DNA of 64,000 nt, taken from assembly GCA_021234155.1 (NCBI GenBank), contig JAJEKV010000051.1:4344698-4408697 (forward strand), given 5' to 3'. This document shows, piece by piece, positions 48,036 to 59,471 of the stretch (position 1 is its first letter; every line of letters starts with the position of its first letter). Source of the DNA: Isoetes taiwanensis. Lineage: Eukaryota; Streptophyta; Lycopodiopsida; Isoetales; Isoetaceae. A model generated the notes under the pieces. That model saw nothing but the letters and a program-made list of their open reading frames with translations, was not told the DNA's origin and did no database searches. A program made the position numbers and the translations under genes.

Positions 48036-48956
48036 CTAATCACTGCTTGAGGTTCCATCTGAATCTTCAGATTTGCTGACTTTGGATGCCCGGTGCCCAC
48101 CATGAGAATTTCCTTTCTCTTTCTTTTCTTGAGATTTCTGCTTCCTCCTACGCTTATCTAGTTCTTGACAATCTCTAGCCAAATGACCCTGTTTGCCACA
48201 GTTGAAACATTTTCTGGTTTCATTCCCTTCATTCCGACCTACAAATGCTTGGCTTTCCTTATTCCCTCCCTTCTTTCTGCCAGCTTGGTTGACTTCTTCC
48301 ATCAAAATCTGTTGACATGCCCATTCAAGCTGCACATGCTCAACAGAGCCAATAAGATTCTTAACACTGTTATACGAAATAGGAAGGCCTAACAGAAGAG
48401 CACCAACAATAAGATCATCATCGAGCCCTTTCTCCATACCCTTCAGTTGTAATGCAGCTGCTTTTATCTTTGATATGTACTCCTCAGCTGAGGAACAATC
48501 TTTAAGGTTGGTAGTGAATATCACAGCATAGAGATTGGCCTGTTGAGAGAAGTGCTTCTTCTTGTAAATTGCCATGAGCTGCTCCCATGCTTCTTTGGCA
48601 CTTCCTGCTGCTTCTACCTGAGCAATCATTGTATCATCAAGGTATCTCATGAGGCGATTTCTTGCCTCCCAATCCTTCTGCACCCATTTCAAAAGAGCAG
48701 CATTCTCAGCCCCTAATGCCTTTGCATTAGCATCTGCTTCTACAGGTTCACTATTGGATCCAGAGGTGGATCCTTTGACTATCTGGGCAGCACTAGGTGG
48801 TCCTGTGGTCATGGATAACCCTTTCTTACTTGGAACACCCAGTCTAGGCTCATCTCCAGATACTATATTCCATAAGCCCTTCTCTGCAAGCTTTCTTCTG
48901 ACCTTAATGAACCAGTAGAAAGCATTACTATGGGACAATCTCTCGATCTTTCCCAT
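48036..48956 (-). CDS. Copia gag, 306 residues
   Basis: A long intact frame: SNAFYWFIKVRRKLAEKGLW near the start, VQKDWEARNRLMRYLDDTMI and AAGSAKEAWEQLMAIYKK in the gag core, then the zinc knuckle CFNCGKQGHLARDC with a complete C-C-H-C set. A Lys/Ser-rich tail follows. Gag forms the virus-like particle of the element. This is the best preserved part of the element, in keeping with its young LTRs. Confidence 0.92.
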   Translation of the reverse strand: MGKIERLSHSNAFYWFIKVRRKLAEKGLWNIVSGDEPRLGVPSKKGLSMTTGPPSAAQIVKGSTSGSNSEPVEADANAKALGAENAALLKWVQKDWEARNRLMRYLDDTMIAQVEAAGSAKEAWEQLMAIYKKKHFSQQANLYAVIFTTNLKDCSSAEEYISKIKAAALQLKGMEKGLDDDLIVGALLLGLPISYNSVKNLIGSVEHVQLEWACQQILMEEVNQAGRKKGGNKESQAFVGRNEGNETRKCFNCGKQGHLARDCQELDKRRRKQKSQEKKEKGNSHGGHRASKVSKSEDSDGTSSSD

Positions 48957-49000
48957 TTCGCTCTAATCTTGAGCAACCTCTTATCCATAGAGGATGACCC

Positions 49001-49012
49001 GCTCTGATACCA
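49001..49012 (-). other. Primer-binding site of the Copia element
   Basis: On the minus strand TGGTATCAGAGC follows the LTR end directly, the standard tRNA-Met primer match. Confidence 0.92.
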
Positions 49013-49222
49013 TAATTCACTTAAGAAAAATTGACACCAGAAGAAGTGGCGTTTCCATTCATTAGATCTATCTTTATACATCTCAGAATTCTTAATATAG
49101 AAAGGGGCCAGGCTGCATGCCGAGATATCTTCAACCGTGTCCTGTAATTTAGGAACACAAAAAGGCAAGTATCCTAACTATATGACAAGCGCCAACCTTG
49201 CCATACTTTCCAGTTTCCAACA
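49013..49222 (-). repeat. 5' LTR of the split Copia element, 210 bp
   Basis: Begins TGTTGGAAACTGGAAAG at 49,222 on the minus strand and ends TTCTTAAGTGAATTA. It matches 15,925-16,119 apart from one substitution and 15 extra bases near GGATACTTGCC. It is preceded on the minus strand by AATTC. Confidence 0.95.
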
Positions 49223-49385
49223 GAATTGACCTCTGCATAAATAATTCCTTTTGTCTTCGTCATCACACTAGCAGAGTTCAACCCGGGATTTAAGAATCCA
49301 ACGCTATAATTCAATTGGAATCGAGCATTACAGAAGAATTGTAAGAGCTAATCCAGATGCATTTTTACTTTCCTTGCCCTTCCAG

Positions 49386-49459
49386 AAACAGTGGCGAACA
49401 TAGTTCAAAGCTGTGTGGCTTATAACTGTGCGAACCATGCCGGTGCCTGCTCAAACAAG
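49386..49459 (+). other. Candidate host exon of unknown gene
   Basis: Between acceptor CTTCCAG and donor GTAAGC the plus strand reads TVANIVQSCVAYNCANHAGA then CSNK. I do not recognise the family. Its phase does not fit directly with the exon at 16,310-16,393, which would be its neighbour before the inversion. Confidence 0.4.
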
Positions 49460-50404
49460 GTAAGCTTTATGCTGAGTCTAATCTAAAGCTTCAATTTAAA
49501 ACCTAGTTTCGTGTGCTAATTATAATTAGCACAACAATAAATACTCAGTCCCAGAAAGCTAACTACTTGCCATAGCTGCAAGTTTTAGGCCCCAAATATA
49601 TGCTTGCATACAGAGTACCTTTTCTGGTCTGGTGATAGACCTGAGCATAATACTCTTTGAACGCCCTTTGAACCTCTATTAAACTGTAACTCTGGTAACA
49701 ATGGATTCTATGCAAATTTCCCATCGCCCAAAGTCTATTCCGGGGACATGTGATTTTGGGCTCAGACGGGCCAGCATGGCTGCTCTTTTGAAAAATCCGG
49801 CTCTTTATGGCTTGGGCGAGATAGACACTCAACAAAATTCAAGCCTAAAAACAGAGTGATTGGATTGAATTAGTTCTAAGACCGCAGATTTGTATGGCTC
49901 ATGTGGATTTCTTGTGTCAACAAGCAGTTGCTTGCAGGATAAAAACGTAGCCCAAATGTTTTTCTGGGCTTCAAATGCATGAGATGGGTAGAACATGATT
50001 TTAAGGGCTTGTAGCAACACATGAGAAGAGAAGGACAAAATATCATACGAGTTGGGTCTGAGCTTCTTAATCAGGCTGAATCTAGCTATCAAAGGGAGAT
50101 TGAATGCCTAGCTTTGCATTCGATTCAAATTTTTCTTTCCCCATTTTCGTTACAGATTCATGGTCAAGAAGGATTCTCGTCAGAAAGAACGATAGGAAAA
50201 CAAGGTATTTATGTCTCTTTATGGTATCCCAGTGGAAAGAATGGAAATAGAATCAGCTTGCAGAAACATAGCAGAGATATGAAAGGGATAAAAACAGAGG
50301 CATCTTCGAAAGACATAGCTATAATACCAGCCGATTTCATCTCTAAGATCTTCTTATTGAATCAGAAGAATGCGAAAATTTATGGTAAAAATGGTGAAAC
50401 TTAC
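49460..50404. other. No confident gene
   Basis: A 138-residue plus-strand frame at 50,021-50,437 and a 90-residue minus-strand frame at 49,835-49,563 are open but show no family motif. Parts may be introns of the STPGR gene on the minus strand. Confidence 0.35.
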
Positions 50405-50624
50405 GGATTTGCCAGTCAGCCTGTATGCAGGTCCTGAAGGACTCCATTATCTTTCATAGATGCCAGGTCCAGGCGTCTCCAGTGGCTTATCCCTGTCAAG
50501 ACGAGGGCCAATTGTATAAGATGCAGAGGATGGGCTTAGTCTCACATCGGTATAATATGATCCTGGTCTTAGTGAGTCTGATCTGATAGGTGATATTAAC
50601 CTGCCTGGCATACTATATGCACCA
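50405..50624 (-). pseudogene. SHIPPO/STPGR-repeat (ciliary-type) protein exon
   Basis: The exon lies between AG at 50,625-50,626 and donor GTAAGT at 50,404. It reads GAYSMPGRLISPIRSDSLRP, PGSYYTDVRLSPSSASYTIG, ETPGPGIYE and SPSGPAYRLTGKS. These are spaced PG-Y repeats of the STPGR type known from outer-dense-fibre and ciliary microtubule proteins. A TAA at 50,448-50,446 interrupts the frame between two repeats, so the copy is mutated or the codon is a sequence error. Neighbouring exons were not found. In a plant the gene would serve motile sperm. Confidence 0.65.
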
Positions 50625-51429
50625 CTATCACGATTTATTAACATAACAGAATTTGTTAAAAATATTTTCGCACTGGAGTTGTTATGTTAGTTTTTAACTT
50701 AACAAAATCTGTTAAAAAGCTTTTCACATTGCAAAACAAAAATTAATATGTTAATGGTCATTTCATAATCTGAACAAACTGTTAATGGTCGTTTGGCTCC
50801 AAGAATTTACTAACAGTTTTACAAGAAGAACGTGTACAAGAAGAACGCATGCATCCATAATACAACCAGCATTTATATCCAGCATAACATTGCATTCACT
50901 GGATCGTTTGTATATTCTTGATACAAATTCTATTGTATACATAATACAAATTCCAGAAATAAACTTGGTTTTGGAACAATGATAAAGAGAAAATACAAAA
51001 ACATTAGAAAACTGGCCTGTTGCCTGCCTCAGAAATATTGCTGCCAATGTTATCAGATATGTAAGAAAGAGGTAGTCATGATGGCAGATTTGATTGCAGC
51101 AGCTGCTCCAGGAAGGATGACCGTACCTCTATAGCAGATAGAAAAATACTACTCTGTTTGATCCTACGAATACTGGCATGGCCCTTTGTGCACATACTCT
51201 TGGCTCGCAGATACCATGTCTGCATTCCTATAGCTTGTTGCGCCACATTATATGCTCATAGTTACAAATACTAAGATACCACTAATGTAGAAGCATGCTT
51301 TGCTTAGAGGATTTTGTGAACCACGCACATGGTCAAAAGACTAGTCTTGTGCCACATTAGGCTAGATTAGGGATATGTTCAAGGCTCGAATTAGTCTTTC
51401 TGTGCCAACATTTTTAGCACATTGTAGTG
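50625..51429. other. No gene seen
   Basis: AT-rich with a short AACAAATCTGTTAA-like repeat near 50,650-50,720. No domain or boundary recognised. Confidence 0.35.
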
Positions 51430-52099
51430 CTGGCACAAATGTCAATGCTTCCATGCTTCATTTTGGTAAGTTCCACTTGTGTTTGCATAAGTAGCTGCAT
51501 CCTTTGCATCTGCAAAATTGCAGCATTGAGTGGGAACGCTAAATTTTTCTTCCAGTATTTAACTGCACAGAATGTTACAAAAATGATATTGCTCCTTGCA
51601 GCCAATACACTATATACTTGGTTTACAAGGGACTTAACAGAAGAATTCACAGTGGAACACTGCAATATGTCCGTCAATTGGGTTGCAACTAGGTCTGACA
51701 TGTGCAAAGTTTCTGGACTGTAACAAAATACACCTTGAAATTACAGTTAGCCACGACTTACTGTTAATCATAGTCAATACCAAATGAAGGCATTCTCTTT
51801 GTTGATGTGTGTCAAAGAGCATGTCAAGTTCCTGACGAAGCATCAGAAAATTCTTCATCGTTGTGTTATAATTGTCAATTCAACATGCAGCTCAAAATAT
51901 CAAGAGGCAATAAACTCATTTAAACAAAGTAAAGTAATACAGAACTTACCCAACTGCTCATATTGCGGACATCAATGTCAATGCTTTCATGCTTCATTTT
52001 GGCAAGTTCCACTTGTGTTTGCATAAGTAGCTGCATCGTTTGCATCTCCAAATCCCTTGTAAATTGCATTCGTATTTTCATTAAATCTGATAGCTGTTG
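51430..52099 (-). other. Duplicated coiled-coil exons of an unknown gene
   Basis: The exon at 52,099-51,950 (acceptor GAAGTGCAG, donor GTAAGT, 50 codons) reads QQLSDLMKIRMQFTRDLEMQ and MQLLMQTQVELAKMKHESID. A second copy at about 51,505-51,430 repeats MQLLMQTQVELTKMKHGSID. Between them lie exon-like pieces HMSDLVATQLTDILQCS (donor GTAAAC) and NDEEFSDASSG. The family is not recognised; a Gln/Met-rich helical tail like those of some plant DNA-binding proteins is possible. Confidence 0.5.
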
Positions 52100-52456
52100 C
52101 TGCACTTCAAAAAGTATAACCCAACATGCTATCTCATGCAACACTCTGAATATTCCTGAATCCTTCACTTATACTTTAGACAGTAGCCCATGCCAATGCC
52201 AAGCTTATACAACACCCAATTTGAGTACAATGGTGACCCTGCACTTGGGAAAGCTAGTTAGCCTGGCCTATTTAATTTAATGGTCCACAGATCTCCAACA
52301 CATCTTACCGTGTACCGTATACTATCCCATGTGCACCACAACTGTAGCCATGAAGTGCTATTTCAAGGTTGATCAAGATCTGGCCATATTGATGTATTAA
52401 TGCATGGTTACCCCATGTGGTGCCCAAAGCATATGTTCAAAGGCAAATGTACTGAG

Positions 52457-52830
52457 TGTTACAACCCATTGAACGGGCCAAGTTTGGCTACCATGAACCC
52501 CCTGGATTCCCCACTCCTCGAGTCCCTTGGACTCCCCACACCAAACTTGTGTTGATCCCCTGGATCAATACTGCAACATCGTGCAGTTCTCTAATCGTTC
52601 CCAGAACGATTCTTCATGGCCTCCTCTTCTTGAGATCCATGATCTCTTATATAGGGTACCTACTCTTGTGGCATGCCGCCACATGTCTGCATGCATGCAT
52701 ATGGACTCTTGGAGTCTCCTTATGCCACTTGTCCCTTAAACCTCTAATCCTTAGGTTTAATGGTCCTATGACCTAGGGACCAACATATGCATATAACATA
52801 TGACTTAGGGCCTAACCTATGTTCGTAACA
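52457..52830 (-). repeat. 3' LTR (374 bp)
   Basis: Termini TGTTAC and GTAACA are perfect inverted repeats. The minus strand carries the start TGTTACGAACATAGG at 52,830. It differs from the other LTR at C/T in CTCGAGTCC and A/G in CCCTTAAACC. Confidence 0.95.
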
Positions 52831-52885
52831 TACCTCCCCCCTTCAAATCCTTGGTCCCCAAGGATCATGGGAGTATGTGTATCTT

Positions 52886-53105
52886 GAAACCTATTCCCTG
52901 GGTCACCCGGTGACCATGGTTTCACCATCTAGTCCATTTGAAACCCTTTCCCTAAATCACCTCGTGATCTTGGTTTTGTCTTCTCGTCCCTTCAGAAACC
53001 CGTTCCCTGGATCACCCTGTGATCATGGTTTCATCCTCTAGTCCCTTCCAAAACCCGTTCCCTGGATCACCCTGTGATCATGGTTTCATAGCTCATTCTT
53101 TAGCG
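52886..53105. repeat. Four tandem units of about 55 bp
   Basis: TTCCCT landmarks at 52,894, 52,948, 53,003 and 53,058 mark units each containing a GATCACCCTGTGATC-type inverted repeat. They lie just inside the polypurine tract of the LTR element. The two right-hand units are the most alike. Confidence 0.85.
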
Positions 53106-56100
53106 GACGTCCTACTTGTCATCCCTGATGCAAGTCTCTAATTCTTTAGTTTTAGGTAACTGACCTCATATTGACTCCACTAATCCTTCCATGTTATCAA
53201 GGGATTTTGAGTCAGATGAGGATTTGGTACATGTACACTTCACTTTCCCATGTGGCCTTGGGAAGTGACCGATCTCGCCACAAGATCTAGTACTGCAATA
53301 CTCTTATTGCTTTGCGCACCTCCAAATGCGAAAGTGTCTAGAATCGCCTCAGGAGTTACCTCAGAGCTAAGGGCTAGGAGTACTGTCACAATCTTTGGAC
53401 AATATTGCTTTCTTGAGTTGACTTATGCGGAATAGGGCGCACTCCTAATCCATTCATAAGTTCTAACTCAACTCATATGCTGTCTTCATTGACCCTTCCT
53501 GAGTCCAACACATTGGGACATCTATAACTAATGGTCTCAAGGTTCTTACCTTGCCACTAGTATTATAATACCTATTTGGAACCTTGCGTCTATTCTTCTG
53601 CCAAGAACCCCAGGTTCTTTATGACGCATGTACCAACTTTTTGGACTAGAACAGAGGCCCACTTTATCCCTTAGTTGACACTTAGTGCAACTAAGTACCT
53701 GATGCTAGTCATGTGAATTCACTAATCTATGTGAATTCAATATTTTTGATCCCAGATCTAAGAATACTATGCTACAAAAGACCCTGCTTCTTATAAGCAA
53801 TACAGTGGTAATGACCATAGACTCCCCCAGAAATCTAACTAGAAACAAGATTCTAATAATTGTACCACTCACACTCTGATCATTTATCAGAGATTTTTTG
53901 CAACATTAACCCCAGGTTAAGCCTTGCATTTCTAGAGACCTTGCTCTATAAATACCCAGTACACCAATTATGGCTAATCATGAATTCTAATTGGATTCTC
54001 TATCACAACTCCCATAGTTGATTCTCTTCCGCCAAACATCTCAAGAATCCTTATATTCATGTATACTACTTTGATAACAAGTAGTGATAGTTCAGACTTT
54101 GTTCTTTTAGGTCTCCATGGCATGCCTGGCCCTGCCAGCATAATGCCATTCCTCTAGGAAAACATTCTTCCTAAGTCTGACAACCTTCGTATATTTATTA
54201 GGTGAACCCTTTCCTCAACAATTTTGGGTTCCACATTCACATTCCAGTTTGTGACCCCTTTTTCTTAGGGTCCCTTTCAAAAAAAAAAATCAAGCAATCC
54301 TTTGCTTTTGGAAGTGAATTCTTAAAGTCATATGCATCCAATTAACAGCCTGACATAGAACTTATCTATTACTCAGCTTGGATGATATACTAATAGGAGT
54401 TTTGGCCACTCTCTAAGCCTTGCTTATAAGACTTTTGACTATTCCCTAAATTACTGTATGGTGGTGTTCCTAGTGAAGCCTCACTAGAACCCAAATAAGA
54501 TTGAGCAAGAAGACCTTTAAGTCTATGCTCACACTCTTTCTATAGAGCCAACGGGCCTAACTACCTTACTTCTTAACTTTGTTGGCTTCCATAGCTTAAC
54601 ACCCCAAGTAATGCATCATCAATTCCAAATTGATTTGCAAGCCCAACCAACGCATTGGCAGAGACCACTTCCAGGTCTCTTACATGCTTAATTTGTGGGG
54701 TACTTTGATGCTCATGCCATATTGACTCTTAAAGATCACGATTCTAGTAGATTCCTCATCACGGAACTACTCTCTCACTTGACGTAAGTCACTAGACTTA
54801 GCTCTAAATGATCTTTTCAATAGGCATCATCGATCTCCTAGGGACCATTGCATCATAAGTGAAGCACCATTATGCTCCATCCATACATCAATCAGTATCT
54901 GTTCATACACATATGTGTTTGATGTTAATACAGAGTTCATGCAAAAAAAAATCAAGCAACTCAGTTTAACACGACTAATTGGCCTTGCAAACTCTAACAT
55001 ATAGAATTACATGGACCTTGGTTTCCACCACTTCCTAAATGATACCACCACTCTCATTAGGGGTTCTTGTTGTGCCTAGCTTTGCTTTTCATGCTTTGGC
55101 TTAGAGCTAACCCAAGTCATTCTCGACTTTGCTCAATAGCCCTTATGGTTGCATCACATGACTTACCTAAGTCAACTGCAACTTTAATTGGTCCACCAGT
55201 ACCACAGCTTCTTGACCTCGTCAAAAGCTTCCCGTTGTACTAACCCCTAATTCATACTTGAACTTCATTCAAAATTCTTATGGGGCTTTGATTTCCCAGA
55301 ATACACTTTCAACCATTGGCAGCCAAGCCAGCAAAATTTTCAACCTCAAGACACTCTTAAAGGGTGAAACTATTCTTATACGGCTTGCCCCTTACTGAGA
55401 TCCTCTTTTGAAAGTGAATAACTCTTATCAATGGGAAATTCATAGATAGGATCCAATTATTTGGTTTGAATTATGTGCCATAAAGTCAAATTTCTTGACT
55501 ACTTGTTCTAACACATATTCATTGCTTTGCCAATCTATGGCTATAAGGCATAAAATACATCTCATAATACCTATACAAGCCCAGCTTATATATTGCGACC
55601 ATATGTTTTACCCCAAGCCCCGCTTGAACATACTGGGCAATAAGATGTATTCACAACTCCTAGTTGCATATAGATGTAGGAATATAACTCTACTAACATT
55701 CTTGTTTCCAAACAAGAGATATTGAGATTTTCTAACCAATCTCAGTATCTTAGTTTGAGCATAGATAGAGTTTATGGAACTAGACAATCCAATCAATCAT
55801 ATTGTAGCTTGATTCATCCTTGGCATCTTTCCAGAGACACCCTCTGAAATTAGTTTAACAAACGCTACAATAATCTATTGCATGCATCCATATGATCCTA
55901 GTTGAATCCGTTTGCTTCTTTATTTATTTTAAGTGCTCTTCCCAGAAGAACCCCTTAAAATGACTAACAAGTTGCTTTGCAATTACTATCTTATAGTTTC
56001 TACCTGATAAGTTCTCAACCTTATCAGTACTGCAACTTGTCTTCTCTAGATGCGTTAGCTAGCATCTCTATAGTACTTTTAAACTACAGATTCCATGTGT

Positions 56101-57698
56101 AGATGTTCATCTATGAAGGTTATTTTCTTGACCCAACAATCGCAGATTGTATATGTTCCTTTGGAATTTTTCAAAGGAATACTTCAAGCTAAGTTAATTT
56201 ATTGCCACTTTCCTTTATGCAACCAAGATCTTTCTTGGTGCTTATAAGAAAGCATATCATACAAGGCATAAAACCTTTAAATCCTTCAAAATTCATTCCT
56301 AGAATTCAAGGACCTTATTCTCAACACTTACCACAAGTGTTGTTATTCCCAAGTGTTACTATGTTCCAAGGAACTAGTTAGAACTTCCGATGTTCTAATA
56401 AAAGCTCTGCTTCCAAGATGTCCACTTAACGGACCCCAAATCCTCCAAGTAACCAAGTCCTAGCATTCATGAAGAACTAGTATCCACAATATTTCCCAAA
56501 TATTGTGCATTTCTAGCACAAACCCTAGGTCGTGCACTAGTGACCCCTTGAGTCAATAGTAATATATCCGTCACCAATTCCCTACAAGGATTGTTTAAAG
56601 GAACATGCAACCTCGTACCACCCTACCCAGTAGAGTGAGCCAATGATCCCAGATCAAGTGGTTATCACGGGCAACAACATTCGAACATTAGACTCCATTC
56701 TCCATTTCTAGTTTCTTCTTACGCCACACTACCCAGTAGTGTGCGTCAAGTGGGCATGATCCCAGATCATGACACCCTATGATGCACTCATTGAAAGGGA
56801 TCTTTGGAGGGCAATAACGCTTTTTGTTAAAACATAATTTCTCTTAGTTCCTTGAACGTAAAGACGCTCTTCAAAAGAACCATCCTGGATATCAACTAAT
56901 TTTAAAAACTCAAAGCTCTAGGGGTCTTATATTAAGCATATTCACATGCTCCAAGGTATGGCCCATCTCCATGTGGTTCGTCTATGTTCCACTACTGAGC
57001 CCCCGACTCCTCATGACGAAACCACCTAACACTCTTGGAGTGCTATACCAATGTTACAACCTATTTTCCTTTCACAAACCCAGTTTGCAAGAATGCAGTA
57101 GATGGTAATACCAACAAGTGCCCTTGGCCCTTGTTCATTACTAGTTCAACTAGTACCAACATTAGCTAAAATCGTAAATATTAACTACGGTAAGTAACAA
57201 CCCATTAAAACCTTCCCTTTAATTTTTAATGGTTGATGACGGGGAACAAAATCCCTGATTTTTATTAATGGGCTGATAATGGGTCCTGGTTACCCTTTAG
57301 CAAAAAAATCACAGAATCGAAAATCTCAGAATCACGAAGTCGTGATTCCGTGCCAGCCAAGATCGATCACTCCGGGCTGCTCGGTACTCGGATTGCCACG
57401 AAATTTGACAGGTAAGCATTTCGGCCTCAAACGCTCCTGCTCGTAAATTTTCAGCTCAAACCGAGCTGTTTTGCAAAATCCGTTTTTCCAGGCCCCAAAC
57501 ATGATTTAGCAAGCCCTGCTTGCCCAGAGACTGCTACAGCGATTTCATATTGGCTTCTCAGGTCCCCAGGAGCCTGAAGAACGATTCTAAGGCCAAAATT
57601 TTGCACTTCGTGGATGCTCCAAAAATTGCTCTCAAGTTCTGCTCTCTTAACTGTTGTGCAGCCTCGAACCCAGCATCAAACTTAGGCTCTGATACCAA

Positions 57699-58072
57699 TG
57701 TTACAACCCATTGAACGGGCCAAGTTTGGCTACCATGAACCCCCTGGATTCCCCACTCCTCGAGCCCCTTGGACTCCCCACACCAAACTTGTGTTGATCC
57801 CCTGGATCAATACTGCAACATCGTGCAGTTCTCTAATCGTTCCCAGAACGATTCTTCATGGCCTCCTCTTCTTGAGATCCATGATCTCTTATATAGGGTA
57901 CCTACTCTTGTGGCATGCCGCCACATGTCTGCATGCATGCATATGGACTCTTGGAGTCTCCTTATGCCACTTGTCCCTTAGACCTCTAATCCTTAGGTTT
58001 AATGGTCCTATGACCTAGGGACCAACATATGCATATAACATATGACTTAGGGCCTAACCTATGTTCGTAACA
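57699..58072 (-). repeat. 5' LTR (374 bp)
   Basis: Same length and termini as the left LTR. The minus strand primer site TTGGTATCAGAGCC abuts its inner end. A CTTATATAGGG phrase near 57,888 could be a TATA on either strand. Confidence 0.95.
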
Positions 58073-58077
58073 CTGAG

Positions 58078-58180
58078 GCATCGAGGCATCTGTTATCAGG
58101 TCCAAAAGCATCTGTTATCAGGCCCAAAAGCATCTATTATCAGGTCCAAAAGCATATATTCAAAGGCAAGTGTACTGAGG
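58078..58180. repeat. Short tandem repeat at the insertion site
   Basis: CATCTGTTATCAGGTCCAAA occurs three times with small changes. It is followed by CATATATTCAAAGGCAAGTG, which resembles the left flank of the element at 52,428-52,456. The element inserted into an older duplication. Confidence 0.75.
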
Positions 58181-58338
58181 CATTACAAACAACCCAAATT
58201 CGCCGACAAATGACTGACTCCATGCCAGCATCATCCTAATCATTAGGTTATTTTGTTCAAAGAATGACAAATGGTCCAGGAGTCAATACTCTCAAGCTGC
58301 TCCTCAGCCTCATCTTAATCCACTCTTAACTTCTCCTC

Positions 58339-59390
58339 CTACTTCTGTCTCATAATTTCTTCCGCCTCAGCAGCTTCTAAGCTACTTCTTGCATATGGTA
58401 CAAGAACAATATCTCGGATTCTGAAAGTCTGAGATGTCTGAGTTTGAAAAGCAACTGAGCCCTTCCCTTTAGGTTTTGCTAGATTCCCATCAGCCATCTT
58501 AACTATATTATTATTATTGTAAGAATATAGCATTCAATGTACAGAATCAGAGAAAGATACAAATGGGTAGCGCTTAGCTAATTAGGCTCTAGAACCAATA
58601 AAGCGTGCTATGAACTTATATAGGCCTGCCATATTAGCAACAGGCATGCTATGGGGTAAGACACACTAAATCTGTTTCATACGCGTGAAATTGCTCCCAG
58701 ATAATGGCTTGATAAAATTCTTCTTCAGTAGAACAGTAAACAAGTGAGAGTGAACCATTTTCAAACTCTTTTCTAATAAAGGAAAGTTTACTATCTTAAG
58801 ATGCTATATAAATATGCAAGAATGGGCAGAAATACACAGGATAGCTCGACTAGTGAGTAAACTGAGTGTAACTATAAAGATATGACATCTATGACTTTAC
58901 AGTGGAGCCATGCCAGCAACATAGGTGGTTACTAAATACAAAGTAAAGGCTAGGATCAGCTGTTGATCTCTGATATCCAAGCTACAGGAGAAAGGTATTG
59001 ATTTTAGTGTTCCAACGGCGTGGTGCTTGTTTAAGACTATCTGTTCACCTTGCATGCATAAGTGGGAAGATCTTTGTCTTTAGAACCAGGTGGTTAACAC
59101 ATGTACAGATCCTCTTCTAGATGTCCATTCAAGAATGCAAGATTTGAAGTCCATTTGATAAACAGGCAGCCTTTTTCTGCTGCCAAAGTTATCACTGCTT
59201 TGATGTGTCTAATCTAACCATTGATGCAAAAGCATCATGGTAATCAAAACCTTTCTTTTCTGAGAACCCTTTGGCAACTAACCTTGTTTTATGCTTGGAT
59301 AGAGTGCCATCAGAGCATGAAATTTCGTGCAAAACACCCACAACTCCAATAATATTTTTGCCTTTAGGTTTAGGCACCAACTTTCCTTAG
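58339..59390 (-). pseudogene. Scrambled Copia fragments (RT then protease)
   Basis: From 59,390 leftwards the minus strand reads KTRLVAKGFSEKKGFDYHDA, RLDTSK, NLAFLNGHLEEDLYMC, SLKQAPRRWNTKINTF and GYQRSTADPSLYF, the first half of a Copia reverse transcriptase with frameshifts. Then from 58,510 comes IVKMADGNLAKPKGKGSVAF, which is protease sequence. In an intact element protease precedes the polymerase, so these pieces are out of order, from rearrangement or two separate insertions. The protease block matches that of the element at 7.1 kb. Confidence 0.85.
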
Positions 59391-59471
59391 TTACGCAGCA
59401 TAGTTAGTTGTTTTCCCATTGCTGTAATTCAGTGAAATTCTTTTGCTCCTTGTATATGATTGACAGGATCT

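Larger units (their letters stand above)
46475..49222 (-). mobile_element. Copia element, 5' LTR to reverse transcriptase (split)
   Basis: On the minus strand the order is 5' LTR, primer site, gag, protease, pre-integrase, integrase start, then reverse transcriptase. It ends abruptly at VITLSQFME, just before the link to RNase H. That link begins at 15,050 on the plus strand. An internal deletion removes the integrase Glu region and the first part of the reverse transcriptase, so the source insertion was already non-autonomous. The target duplication AATTC precedes the LTR. Confidence 0.95.
52457..58072 (-). mobile_element. Complete LTR retrotransposon, non-autonomous (5,616 bp)
   Basis: Two 374-bp LTRs at 52,457-52,830 and 57,699-58,072 differ at two positions by eye. 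The 5-bp duplication CTGAG flanks the element (52,452-52,456 and 58,073-58,077). The primer site lies at 57,697 leftwards (minus TTGGTATCAGAGCCTAAG) and the polypurine tract AAGGGGGGAGG is next to the left LTR, so it is transcribed on the minus strand. The 4.87-kb interior has no open frame above about 80 codons. Remnants of Gypsy pol are visible: TAYELS and FRISQLKKAI near 53,400-53,500 and a degraded integrase near 54,500. All carry many stops. Confidence 0.93.

Noticed and set aside
46475..49222. Copia element inserted directly into the Ulp1 gene at 46,475
   Set aside because: The junction lies inside the polymerase, not at an LTR, and there is no target duplication there. The true target duplication is at the LTR ends.
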